Of a DNA stretch of 64,000 nt, positions 16,368 to 23,299 are shown in pieces. The stretch lies in assembly GCF_009660225.1 (NCBI RefSeq), contig NZ_CP045920.1:3360079-3424078 (forward strand). Direction: 5' to 3'. The stretch's first letter is position 1. The number at the start of each line of letters is the position of its first letter. Below the pieces are notes generated by a model. It worked only from the letters and a program-made list of their open reading frames with translations. It had not been told where the DNA came from and made no database searches. Origin of the DNA: Pseudactinotalea sp. HY158. Lineage in GTDB: Bacteria > Actinomycetota > Actinomycetes > Actinomycetales > Beutenbergiaceae. A program made the position numbers and the translations under genes.

Positions 16368-16597
16368 TGGAGGTCACGTTCCCGGAGCTGAGCCGGGAGA
16401 ATCCGGACACCGAGGGCGTGCTCGCGACGTGGTACGTCGGCGACGGCGAGCAGGTCGCCGCGGGCCAGCTCCTCGCCGACGCCCAGGTCGACAAGGTGGA
16501 CGCCGAGGTCACGGCCCCGTCGGCGGGCACCGTGCACCTGCTCGTGGCGGAAGGCGAGGCGGTGGTCCAGGGCCGGCCGATCGCCCGGATCGACTAG
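16367..16597 (+). CDS. free-standing lipoyl-domain protein
   Basis: A 76-residue protein that is just one lipoyl/biotinyl domain. Lys43 in the AQVDKVDAEV turn is the expected lipoylation site. It would carry acyl groups from E1, but no E2 acyltransferase domain follows. The ATG shares its first base with the E1 beta TGA. Its last 74 nt (16523-16596) are repeated at 17744-17817. The downstream copy also ends with Ile-Asp-stop (TAA there, TAG here), so the gene was already this short before the island inserted. The acyltransferase core must be supplied from elsewhere or by a different partner. Confidence 0.85.
   Translation: MEVTFPELSRENPDTEGVLATWYVGDGEQVAAGQLLADAQVDKVDAEVTAPSAGTVHLLVAEGEAVVQGRPIARID
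16523..16596 (+). repeat. 74-bp direct repeat, left copy (lipoyl gene 3' end)
   Basis: It starts GCGGGCACCGTGCACC and ends CGGATCGACTA, and is identical to 17744-17817 except for one C/T difference. It forms the functional end of the lipoyl gene. Confidence 0.95.
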
Positions 16598-16605
16598 ATG
16601 AGGTC

Positions 16606-16633
16606 GGCGGCTCGTACGATTGCACGAGCCGCC
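16606..16633. repeat. perfect 10-bp inverted repeat at the island's left inner edge
   Basis: GGCGGCTCGT (16606-16615) and ACGAGCCGCC (16624-16633) surround an 8-nt loop, 10 nt after the left 74-bp repeat. It could be a terminator for the lipoyl operon or a recombinase-related structure. Confidence 0.65.
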
Positions 16634-16691
16634 GGTCGACAGTACGATTGGGAGTGCCTCCCGTTACGACGGGTCAGGAAGAAGGCCTTAG

Positions 16692-16726
16692 AACCCCAGC
16701 CGGACGACTGGATCTAGGGCCTTTCG
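16692..16726 (-). terminator. hairpin at the DUF3800-like gene 3' end
   Basis: An AGGCCTTAGA-type strand near 16683-16692 pairs with TCTAGGGCCT near 16713-16722, with one G-T pair, followed by T-rich sequence. It overlaps the end of the DUF3800-like gene and could terminate transcription in either direction. Boundaries are approximate. Confidence 0.4.
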
Positions 16727-17397
16727 CTTTCCCCGGTGGCAAGCGAATCCGCCGTGTGCTTGTGGATGAGCAGCGTGTCCGCCAGCTCCTCCAGGTGCCT
16801 GGCTTCGCCCCGCGCATCGGCGTTTATGGCTCCAAGGACCGCATCGGGGATCCAGAGCAGTGGCTCATCGCCACCGCGCTGGTGCTGGATCCGCAACGAC
16901 CGGTCCAGACCTTGCCCCTGAAGTGCAACGATGTGCGCACGATCCTGCCCGTCCTGGGTGGGGGTTCGGGTCTCGAGGATCAGGTCGTTCACGTCCATCT
17001 CGCTCATCTCGTAGTAGACGGCTTCGAGGCACTTCCGCCGATACCGCTCGATCCTTCGCGTGCGCACATCGAGGGGCCTAACGACAACGTTCATGGGGTG
17101 GAGGCTGGAGACGGCGGCAACGATCTTGCGCTTGCGCCGGTCACTCTCATCGCTCCAATGGAGCTTGATCTGTCCAGGGAGCAGCAGCTTCTTCAGTTCG
17201 TCACGAACTGCGTCACACTCATCTGCCTGGAGGAGTGCCGCACAGACCAAGTACTCCTGACGCTCCGGAGTGCGGACCGTCGATGATTCGTCGACGAATG
17301 CCCGGATCGCCGAACCTCGCTCCTCTGCGACCAGGGTGATCAACCTACTCATGAGGCACCCGGCCAGGTGATTGGTCGCGGTCGACATCCGTACCAT
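16714..17397 (-). CDS. DUF3800-like protein
   Basis: A 227-residue protein with the AFVDESST signature of DUF3800, a family of unknown function thought to have an RNase H-like fold and often found with phage or defence genes. Other acidic candidates are HWSDESDRRKR and LADTLL near the C-terminus. The upstream start (17397) gives MVRMSTATNH; an internal ATG at 17352 (MSRLITLVAEER) is a plausible true start and neither has a strong ribosome-binding site. It is the only gene of the island, antisense to the flanking operon, and its codon usage looks less GC-biased than its neighbours. Possibly an abortive-infection or nuclease-like cargo; unproven. Confidence 0.7.
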   Translation of the reverse strand: MVRMSTATNHLAGCLMSRLITLVAEERGSAIRAFVDESSTVRTPERQEYLVCAALLQADECDAVRDELKKLLLPGQIKLHWSDESDRRKRKIVAAVSSLHPMNVVVRPLDVRTRRIERYRRKCLEAVYYEMSEMDVNDLILETRTPTQDGQDRAHIVALQGQGLDRSLRIQHQRGGDEPLLWIPDAVLGAINADARGEARHLEELADTLLIHKHTADSLATGESERP

Positions 17398-17743
17398 GAG
17401 GCTTCAGCAATTGCGCGCGCCCACCGCTGACCTGGGTGGAGTGACGCGCTTGACACCGGAGTAGCGCGAGATAGATCGCGGCGGGAGATGCTCCCGCCAA
17501 GCCGGGGACTCCGCTGATCATGAACGGGACAGTACCGGGAATCACCATCGCCGATTCGGTTCGTCGACGGTCGCCGCTTGTCGCCCTGTACGCGATAGTC
17601 AGATGCATCCTGAGACAGCTGGCTACGGCGCCTGCTCCGATCCCATGAGATGCCCGATCGGCGGTGAGCACCAACACCGAGCGCGCACCCTGCCCAACCT
17701 GCGCGACTCTACGGATCTCAGGCAGTCACTCTTGACCGAGCAC

Positions 17744-17817
17744 GCGGGCACCGTGCACCTGCTCGTGGCGGAAGGCGAGGCGGTGGTCCAGGGCCGGCCG
17801 ATCGCTCGGATCGACTA
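17744..17817 (+). repeat. 74-bp direct repeat, right copy
   Basis: Same as 16523-16596 except T for C near the end. It retains the lipoyl-gene reading frame and a TAA stop at 17816-17818, overlapping the convergent ABC permease stop (17815-17817). This is the ancestral gene junction. Confidence 0.95.
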
Positions 17818-18576
17818 ACGCGAGCGTCGCCGGTACAGCCGGGCGGCGAGGAGGGAGGCGAGTGCGGTCAGAGCGACGAGCCAGGCGAGCGCCGTCCAGA
17901 TCTCCCCGCCGACGCTCTGCTGCGCGAACAGCGCGCGGAGCGAGTCGGCGACCGCCGTCACCGGCTGATGCTGGGCGAACCACGCGACCGGGGCGGGCAT
18001 CGACTCGGTCGGCACGAACGCGGAGCTGACGAAGGCGAGCAGGACGATCGGGTAGCTGAACGCGCTCGCACCGTCGACCGTCTTGGCCGAGAGCCCGGCG
18101 ATCACGGCGATCCACGTGAGCGCGACCGTGACGAGCACGAGGATGCCCACGATCGCCAACCACGCCCCGATCGAGGCGCCGGTACGAAAGCCCATGAGCA
18201 GGGCGACTCCCGTGACGAGCACGAGCGAGGCGAGGTTGGCGGCGACCGAGGTGAGCACGGGCGCCCAGAGCACGCTCGAGCGCGAGATCGGCATCGAGCG
18301 GAACCGTTCGAGGATCCCGCCCTGCAGGTCGAGGAAGAGCCGGTAGGCCGTGTAGGCGACCCCGAACGCGATGGTCATGAGCAGCACGCCGGGCAGCAGG
18401 TACTCGACGTAGGACGCGGCGGCGCCGGTCTCGAGGGCGCCGCCGAGCACGTAGACGAACAGCAGCATGATCCCGACCGGCATGACGGCCGTGGTGATGA
18501 TCGTGTCGGGGCTGCGCAGGATGTGGCGCAGCGACCGGCCGGTGAGCACGGCGGTGTCGCCGAGGGCGTGGGTCAT
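17815..18576 (-). CDS. ABC-2 type transporter permease
   Basis: A 253-residue integral membrane subunit of an ABC exporter (ABC-2 / DrrB-like), with six predicted hydrophobic segments, for example TAVMPVGIMLLFVYVLGG, VLLMTIAFGVAYTAYRLF, a central LVLVTGVALLMGF and a final AWLVALTALASLLAARLY. ATG 18576 has GGAGG upstream and overlaps the ATPase stop by 4 nt. Last gene of the padR-DUF1048-ATPase-permease operon. Probable role: drug or peptide export; substrate unknown. Confidence 0.92.
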   Translation of the reverse strand: MTHALGDTAVLTGRSLRHILRSPDTIITTAVMPVGIMLLFVYVLGGALETGAAASYVEYLLPGVLLMTIAFGVAYTAYRLFLDLQGGILERFRSMPISRSSVLWAPVLTSVAANLASLVLVTGVALLMGFRTGASIGAWLAIVGILVLVTVALTWIAVIAGLSAKTVDGASAFSYPIVLLAFVSSAFVPTESMPAPVAWFAQHQPVTAVADSLRALFAQQSVGGEIWTALAWLVALTALASLLAARLYRRRSR

Positions 18577-19388
18577 GACGCGCCTCCCTCCGGCGCGTGG
18601 GCGGGCTCGGTCGCGGCCTCGCCCGGGCCGACACTCGAGCCCTGCCCGATCAGGGCGAAGAAGATCTCCTCGAGGGAGGGTCGGCGCTCGACGTACTCGA
18701 CGGTGGCGGCCGGCAGGAGCGCCCGGAGCTCGGCGAGGGAGCCCTCCCGGATGATCGTTCCCTCGTGCAGGATCGCGATGCGGTCGGCGAGCTGCTCGGC
18801 CTCGGCCAGGTCCTGGGTCGTGAGGAGCACGGTGGTGCCGCGGCCGGCGAGGGCTCGGATCGCCTCCCACACCTCGAGCCGGGCCTGGGGGTCGAGACCG
18901 GTGGTGGGCTCGTCGAGGAACACGACGGGCGGGTCCCCGATGAGGCTCATCGCGAGGTCGAGCCGGCGGCGCATCCCGCCGGAGTAGGTGGCCGCCCGCC
19001 GGTCGGCGGCGCCGGTGAGCGAGAACCGCTCGAGCAGGCCCGCGGCGATGGCCCCGGGGTTCGGCAGGTGCCGCAGCCGGGCCACGAGCACGAGGTTCTC
19101 CCGCCCGGTGAGCACGCCGTCCACCGCCGCGAACTGGCCGATGAGGCTGATGGCCTCACGCACCCGGCCCGGCTCGGCGCCCACGTCGAACCCGGCCACG
19201 CTCGCCCGCCCCGCGTCGTACCGGATGAGGGTCGACAGGATGCTCACGAGCGTCGTCTTTCCCGCGCCGTTGGGGCCGAGCAGGGCGAGGATGCCGCCCC
19301 GCTCGAGCGTGAGGTCCACGCCGCGGAGCACAGGGACGTCGCCGTAGGACTTCTCGAGGCCGCTCGCCTCGATCATCGCCGCGGTCAT
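18573..19388 (-). CDS. ABC transporter ATP-binding protein
   Basis: A 271-residue DrrA-type ATPase partner of the downstream permease. Walker A is GPNGAGKT (38-45), the signature is YSGGMRRRLDLA and Walker B with D-loop is VVFLDEPTTGLDP; a C-terminal extension with EIFFALIG follows. The ATG at 19388 overlaps the DUF1048 stop by 4 nt, and the 3' end overlaps the permease start by 4 nt, so the three genes are translationally coupled. Confidence 0.95.
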   Translation of the reverse strand: MTAAMIEASGLEKSYGDVPVLRGVDLTLERGGILALLGPNGAGKTTLVSILSTLIRYDAGRASVAGFDVGAEPGRVREAISLIGQFAAVDGVLTGRENLVLVARLRHLPNPGAIAAGLLERFSLTGAADRRAATYSGGMRRRLDLAMSLIGDPPVVFLDEPTTGLDPQARLEVWEAIRALAGRGTTVLLTTQDLAEAEQLADRIAILHEGTIIREGSLAELRALLPAATVEYVERRPSLEEIFFALIGQGSSVGPGEAATEPAHAPEGGAS

Positions 19389-19753
19389 GGCCGCCACGCC
19401 CGCGTCGCGTCGTCGACCGCCGCCTGGAGGCGGGCCCGCTCCTTGTCGATCCAGCGGGCACCGCCGTAGGCGAGCGTGAAGGTCTCCGCGAATTCGACCG
19501 GGTCGTCCCCGACGATCGCGACGATCGGCGCGTGATCGATCGCGGCCCGCTCCCACAGGTCGGCGAAGTCCTCGAGCATCCGCACGAGGGTGTCGCCGTC
19601 GGTCACGCCGCCGAAGCGCATGAGGTAGCGCTCGAACGCCCGCACCGTGGCCCGGTACGGCTCGGGCAGGGCCGCGACGCGGTCCTTGTACACCCGGTAC
19701 TGCTTCTTCTGTTCGAGGGGCCCCGTGAGCACCTCGATCCACCGTGCGGCCAT
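19385..19753 (-). CDS. DUF1048 family protein
   Basis: A 122-residue helical protein of the DUF1048 family, commonly encoded between a PadR regulator and an ABC transporter; function unknown. Characteristic stretches are GPLEQKKQYRVYKDRVAALPEPY and AFERYLMRFGGV. The ATG at 19753 is placed 8 nt after GGAGAG. A GTG at 19759 overlapping the padR stop is possible but sits too near that site. Confidence 0.85.
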   Translation of the reverse strand: MAARWIEVLTGPLEQKKQYRVYKDRVAALPEPYRATVRAFERYLMRFGGVTDGDTLVRMLEDFADLWERAAIDHAPIVAIVGDDPVEFAETFTLAYGGARWIDKERARLQAAVDDATRAWRP

Positions 19754-19755
19754 GG

Positions 19756-20085
19756 TCACCGCTCTCCTTCGTGGAGCTGGTCGAGCCGGTCCGAGAGGAA
19801 GCTCCACGTCCTCCAGAACTCTTCGAGGTAGTCGCGCCCCCGTGCGTTGAGCGAGTAGACCTTGCGCGGCGGCCCCTTCTCCGAGGGGACCTTCTCGACG
19901 TCCACGAGACCGCGGCGTTCGACCCGCACGAGCAGTGCGTAGATCGTGCCCTCGGCGATGTCCTCGAAGCCGCGCTCGCGCAGCTCGGCCGTGATGTCGT
20001 ACCCGTGCGCGGGCCGCCCGGAGAGGATCGCGAGCACGATTCCCTCGAGGATGCCCTTGAGCATCTCGGTCAGCTGCCCGTTCAT
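19756..20085 (-). CDS. PadR family transcriptional regulator
   Basis: A 109-residue winged-helix repressor: MLKGILEGIVLAILSGRPAHGYDITAEL and GTIYALLVRVERRGLV are the PadR recognition-helix region, with a C-terminal dimerisation helix ending in RLDQLHEGE. First gene of the export operon and probably its autorepressor: a perfect inverted repeat lies 15-56 nt upstream (20100-20141). PadR proteins of this layout often respond to the drug exported by the adjacent ABC pump; the inducer here is unknown. Confidence 0.93.
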   Translation of the reverse strand: MNGQLTEMLKGILEGIVLAILSGRPAHGYDITAELRERGFEDIAEGTIYALLVRVERRGLVDVEKVPSEKGPPRKVYSLNARGRDYLEEFWRTWSFLSDRLDQLHEGER

Positions 20086-20099
20086 CGAACCCCGCTTAC

Positions 20100-20141
20100 T
20101 ACTCAGCGATAATGACTACTGGTAGATAGTATCGCTGAGTA
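20100..20141. promoter_or_regulatory. PadR-type operator upstream of the export operon
   Basis: TACTCAGCGATA (20100-20111) and TATCGCTGAGTA (20130-20141) are perfect 12-bp inverted repeats 18 nt apart. The AT-rich centre (GACTACTGGTAGATAG) probably holds the leftward promoter -10 region. Spacing and position suit an autoregulating PadR dimer pair. Confidence 0.75.
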
Positions 20142-20336
20142 CCGGCCGCGACAAGCCCCCGTGCTCGACGCTGCGCCACCTGCGCCCATCCACGGCCGCC
20201 CGCCCGATCCATCGGCCGGCCCGGCCACTCACGCCGACCACCCACGCCCGGCCACCCACACGGGGCCGTCCACGCCCGGCCACCCACGCGGGGCGCGCCC
20301 GCCCACGGCGGCCGAGCTGCGTCGTCCCCACGCATT
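20142..20336. other. non-coding spacer with CGGCCACCCAC repeats
   Basis: Several imperfect copies of CACGCCCGGCCACCCAC lie between 20222 and 20300. No gene or promoter is supported. Confidence 0.5.
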
Positions 20337-20371
20337 GAGGGCGGGCACCCCACCACGGGGTACCCGCCCTC
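20337..20371 (-). terminator. fba terminator hairpin
   Basis: GAGGGCGGGCACCCC (20337-20351) pairs with GGGGTACCCGCCCTC (20357-20371), 14 of 15 positions, over a 5-nt loop. It lies 19 nt past the fba stop. Confidence 0.85.
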
Positions 20372-20389
20372 AGGCGCTTTCGGTGAGCG

Positions 20390-21409
20390 TCAGGCCTTCG
20401 TGCCCGCGCTCCGCAGCTGCCGGCACGCCTCGACGATCCGGGCGGCCATGCCGGCCTCGGCCAGCTTGCCCCAGGCGCGCGGGTCGTAGGCCTTCTTGTT
20501 GCCGACCTCGCCGTCGATCTTGAGCACGCCGTCGTAGTTCTTGAACATGTGCGTCACCACGGGGCGGGTGAACGCGTACTGGGTGTCGGTGTCGACGTTC
20601 ATCTTGATCACACCGTTGTCGACCGCCTCGGCGATCTCCTCGGCCGAGGAGCCGGAGCCGCCGTGGAACACGAGGTCGAACGGGTTCTCCTTGCCGAGCT
20701 CGGCACCGACGGCGGCCTGGATCTCGCCCAGGAGCGCGGGACGCAGCTTGACGGCGCCCGGCTTGTACACGCCGTGGACGTTCCCGAAGGTCAGGGCCGT
20801 GAGGTAGCGGCCCTTCTCGCCCGAGCCGAGCGCACGCACGGTGGCCAGGCCGTCCTCGACGGTCGTGTAGAGCTTCTCGTTGATCTCGGCCTCGTGGCCG
20901 TCCTCCTCGCCACCGACGACGCCGACCTCGATCTCGAGGAGCGTGCGGGCGGCCTGGCTCAGCTCGAGCAGCTCCGCCGCGATCACGAGGTTCTCCTCGA
21001 GCGGGATGTTCGAGCCGTCGAACATGTGCGACTGGAAGGTCGGGTTCTTACCGGCCTTGACCTCGTCGACCTCGAGCTCGAGGAGCGGGCGCACCCAGGA
21101 GTCCAGGTTCTGCTTGGTGCAGTGGTCGGTGTGCAGCGCCACCGTGATCGGGTAGTTCTTCGCCACCTCGGCGGCGTAGGCCGCGAGCGCGCGCGTGCCG
21201 GCGACGCGGTTCTTGATCGTGGAGCCGGAGGCGTACTCGCCGCCGCCGACCGACACCTGCAGGATGCCGTCGGACTCGGCCTCGGCGAAGCCCTGGAGGG
21301 CTGCGGTGATGGTCTGCGAGGAGGTGATGTTGATGGCCGGGTAGGCGAACTTGCCTGCCTTCGCCCGGTCCAGCATGTCGGCGTACTGCTCGGGGGTTGC
21401 GATACCCAT
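20390..21409 (-). CDS. fba: class II fructose-bisphosphate aldolase
   Basis: Cleaves fructose 1,6-bisphosphate to dihydroxyacetone phosphate and glyceraldehyde 3-phosphate, a cytosolic zinc enzyme of glycolysis. The 339-residue product is of normal length. ALHTDHC carries a zinc-binding histidine and the adjacent active-site Asp; VFHGGSGSSAEEI and VIKMNVDTDTQYAF are the phosphate and substrate loops. The ATG at 21409 (MGIATPEQYADML) is the conserved start. A strong terminator follows. Confidence 0.97.
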   Translation of the reverse strand: MGIATPEQYADMLDRAKAGKFAYPAINITSSQTITAALQGFAEAESDGILQVSVGGGEYASGSTIKNRVAGTRALAAYAAEVAKNYPITVALHTDHCTKQNLDSWVRPLLELEVDEVKAGKNPTFQSHMFDGSNIPLEENLVIAAELLELSQAARTLLEIEVGVVGGEEDGHEAEINEKLYTTVEDGLATVRALGSGEKGRYLTALTFGNVHGVYKPGAVKLRPALLGEIQAAVGAELGKENPFDLVFHGGSGSSAEEIAEAVDNGVIKMNVDTDTQYAFTRPVVTHMFKNYDGVLKIDGEVGNKKAYDPRAWGKLAEAGMAARIVEACRQLRSAGTKA

Positions 21410-21525
21410 GGGGCCCTCTCAGTCGTGGGATGGGGGAATGCGAAGATTCGCCCCATTCTCCCATGAGCGCGCGCGTGGGCACCAACCGCTCGTATCCGCG
21501 TATGGACGACGCCCGCTCGCCCTGA

Positions 21526-22224
21526 TCAGGAGTCCTCGCCGTGTTGGAGCATCCACGCCCACATGGCGATCCCGGCGGCCGCGCCGGCGTTGATCGAGCG
21601 GGTGGAGCCGTGCTGGGTGATGTGGAGCAGTTCGGCCGAGGCCTCGACGATCTCCCGGCTCAGCCCGGCCCCCTCCTCGCCGAAGACGAGCACGGCCTGC
21701 CGCGGCAGCGCCCGGTGCTCGAGCGGGACCGATCCGGGCAGGATGTCGATGCCGAGCACCACCCGGTCCGCGTCGCGCGCCCAGGCGAGGAAGTGCTCGA
21801 CGTCGGGGTGGTGGAACACGTGCAGGTACCGGTCGGTGACCATCGCGCCGCGGCGGTTCCAGCGGCGCCGGCCGATGATGTGCACGGCGGCCACGTTGAA
21901 CGCGTTCGCGGTGCGTACGACCGACCCGATATTGAAGTCCCGGCCCCAGTTCTCGATGGCGACGTGCAGCGGGGACCGGCGCGTGTCCAGGTCCGCGACG
22001 ATCGCGGCCATGGTCCAGTACCGGTAGCGGTCGGCGACGTTGCGGCGGTCGCCGTGGGCGAGCAGGTCCCGGTCGTAGCGGGGATCCTCCGGCCACTCCG
22101 GCGGGCCGCCGGGCCACGGACCGACGCCGACCTCACGCTCGGGTTCAGCGGCAGACACCGGCTCAGCGGTCGGATCGGGCTCGACGGCCTGCTCGGGCTC
22201 GACGGTCGGGTGTGAGGATGACAC
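21526..22224 (-). CDS. SpoU/TrmH-family RNA methyltransferase
   Basis: A 232-residue SPOUT enzyme that 2'-O-methylates tRNA or rRNA with S-adenosylmethionine. The three signature motifs are present: NIGSVVRTANAFNV, LVFGEEGAGLS and STRSINAGAAAGIAMW, forming the trefoil-knot cofactor site. An acidic Pro/Glu-rich N-terminus (1-45) precedes the domain. GTG 22224 was chosen for its GGAG 5 nt upstream; the frame is open much further upstream, but only antisense to the HAD phosphatase gene. A copy of the dispersed GGCGAGCGGGCG element lies immediately after the stop. Confidence 0.92.
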   Translation of the reverse strand: MSSSHPTVEPEQAVEPDPTAEPVSAAEPEREVGVGPWPGGPPEWPEDPRYDRDLLAHGDRRNVADRYRYWTMAAIVADLDTRRSPLHVAIENWGRDFNIGSVVRTANAFNVAAVHIIGRRRWNRRGAMVTDRYLHVFHHPDVEHFLAWARDADRVVLGIDILPGSVPLEHRALPRQAVLVFGEEGAGLSREIVEASAELLHITQHGSTRSINAGAAAGIAMWAWMLQHGEDS

Positions 22225-22305
22225 GGCTCCAGTATGGCGACGTGCCTGCCGGCGCCCGCCCCCGTGGGGCTGGGTGGTCTCGATCGGCACCTCTAAGCTG
22301 GGGTC

Positions 22306-23073
22306 ATGACGATCACAGCGTGGCTCACGGACATGGACGGCGTGCTCGTGCACGAATCGGTCGCCCTGCCGGGCGCTCCGGAATTCATCGCCCGGCTGCG
22401 CGAGCGGGAGGTCCCCTTCCAGATCCTCACGAACAACTCGATCTTCACGCCGCGCGACCTGGCGGCCCGGCTGCGGTCCTCGGGCATCGACGTCGACGAG
22501 TCCTCGCTGTGGACCTCGGCCCTCGCTACGGCCCGATTCCTCGCCGACCAGGCCGCCGGCGGCTCCGCCTACGTCATCGGTGAGGCCGGCCTGACCACCG
22601 CGCTGTACGAGCAGGGGTACATCCTCACCGATCACGACCCGGACTTCGTGGTGCTCGGGGAGACCCGCACCTACTCCTTCGAGGCGATCACCACGGCCAT
22701 CCGGCTCATCGCCCGCGGGGCGCGCTTCATCGCCACGAACCCGGACGTCACCGGCCCCTCGCGGGAGGGGCCGCTGCCGGCGACCGGCTCGGTGGCGGCG
22801 ATGATCACGGCGGCGACCGGGCGCCGTCCCTACTTCGTGGGCAAGCCGAACCCGGTGATGATCCGCACCGCGATGAACCGCATCTCCGCCCATTCCGAGC
22901 ACACGGCCATGATCGGCGACCGGATGGACACCGACATCGTGGCCGGGATGGAGGCCGGGCTGCGCACCTACCTCGTGCTCACCGGCTCCACGAACGCCGA
23001 GGACGTCGGCCGCTTCCCGTACCGACCGAGCGAGATCCACCCGGGGATCGCGGACTTCATCGACCACATCTGA
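22306..23073 (+). CDS. HAD-IIA family (NagD-like) phosphatase
   Basis: A 255-residue cytosolic HAD hydrolase. Motif I DMDGVL carries the nucleophilic and acid/base aspartates, motif II is TNNS, motif III is the Lys in GKPNPVMI and motif IV is GDRMDTDI. The C2-type cap between motifs II and III places it with NagD/PGP-like enzymes acting on nucleotides or sugar phosphates. It is divergent from the methyltransferase gene. True substrate unknown. Confidence 0.92.
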   Translation: MTITAWLTDMDGVLVHESVALPGAPEFIARLREREVPFQILTNNSIFTPRDLAARLRSSGIDVDESSLWTSALATARFLADQAAGGSAYVIGEAGLTTALYEQGYILTDHDPDFVVLGETRTYSFEAITTAIRLIARGARFIATNPDVTGPSREGPLPATGSVAAMITAATGRRPYFVGKPNPVMIRTAMNRISAHSEHTAMIGDRMDTDIVAGMEAGLRTYLVLTGSTNAEDVGRFPYRPSEIHPGIADFIDHI

Positions 23074-23299
23074 CCCGGCTCGGCCGGTTCGTCCGGGCGT
23101 CGGGGCCGCCGCCCACGGCCGGCACGTGACGCATCACTCAGCATCCTCGCGGTTGCCATCGGGCCGGGATACGGGGTGGCCACCTAGAATGGCGAAGAGC
23201 AGTCGCCGCCCGCGTTCCCTCGCGTGGCCCTGTTCTCGCGCCCAGTCGTCCACGCCGCTCGCGTGGGCCCGCGCCCCGTGAATGCCGAGGAGTTCGCCC

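Larger units (their letters stand above)
16597..17743. mobile_element. putative integrated island carrying a DUF3800-like gene
   Basis: This segment of about 1.15 kb separates the two copies of the 74-bp repeat. Removing it with one repeat restores a lipoyl gene directly abutting the ABC permease gene. Inside are the DUF3800-like gene on the opposite strand, a perfect 10-bp hairpin (16606-16633), two direct GTACGATTG repeats (16614-16622 and 16642-16650) and a terminator-like hairpin. There is no integrase gene and no terminal inverted repeats. The layout resembles site-specific integration at a gene 3' end followed by loss of the integrase, or a minimal passenger element. Mechanism is inference. 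Confidence 0.6.

Noticed and set aside
16367-16597. The lipoyl protein as an E2 truncated by the island insertion
   Set aside because: The downstream repeat copy continues to the same stop position and then directly into the permease gene, so no E2 core was displaced.
17603-17818. A separate second lipoyl protein encoded at the right end of the DUF3800 island
   Set aside because: Only the last 24 codons match the lipoyl domain and the lipoylated lysine region is absent; it is the leftover gene end in the repeat.
21526-23067. A 513-residue fusion of the SpoU methyltransferase with an N-terminal extension
   Set aside because: The extra part is antisense to the HAD phosphatase gene and unlike any family; a GTG with a ribosome-binding site at 22224 starts the true gene.
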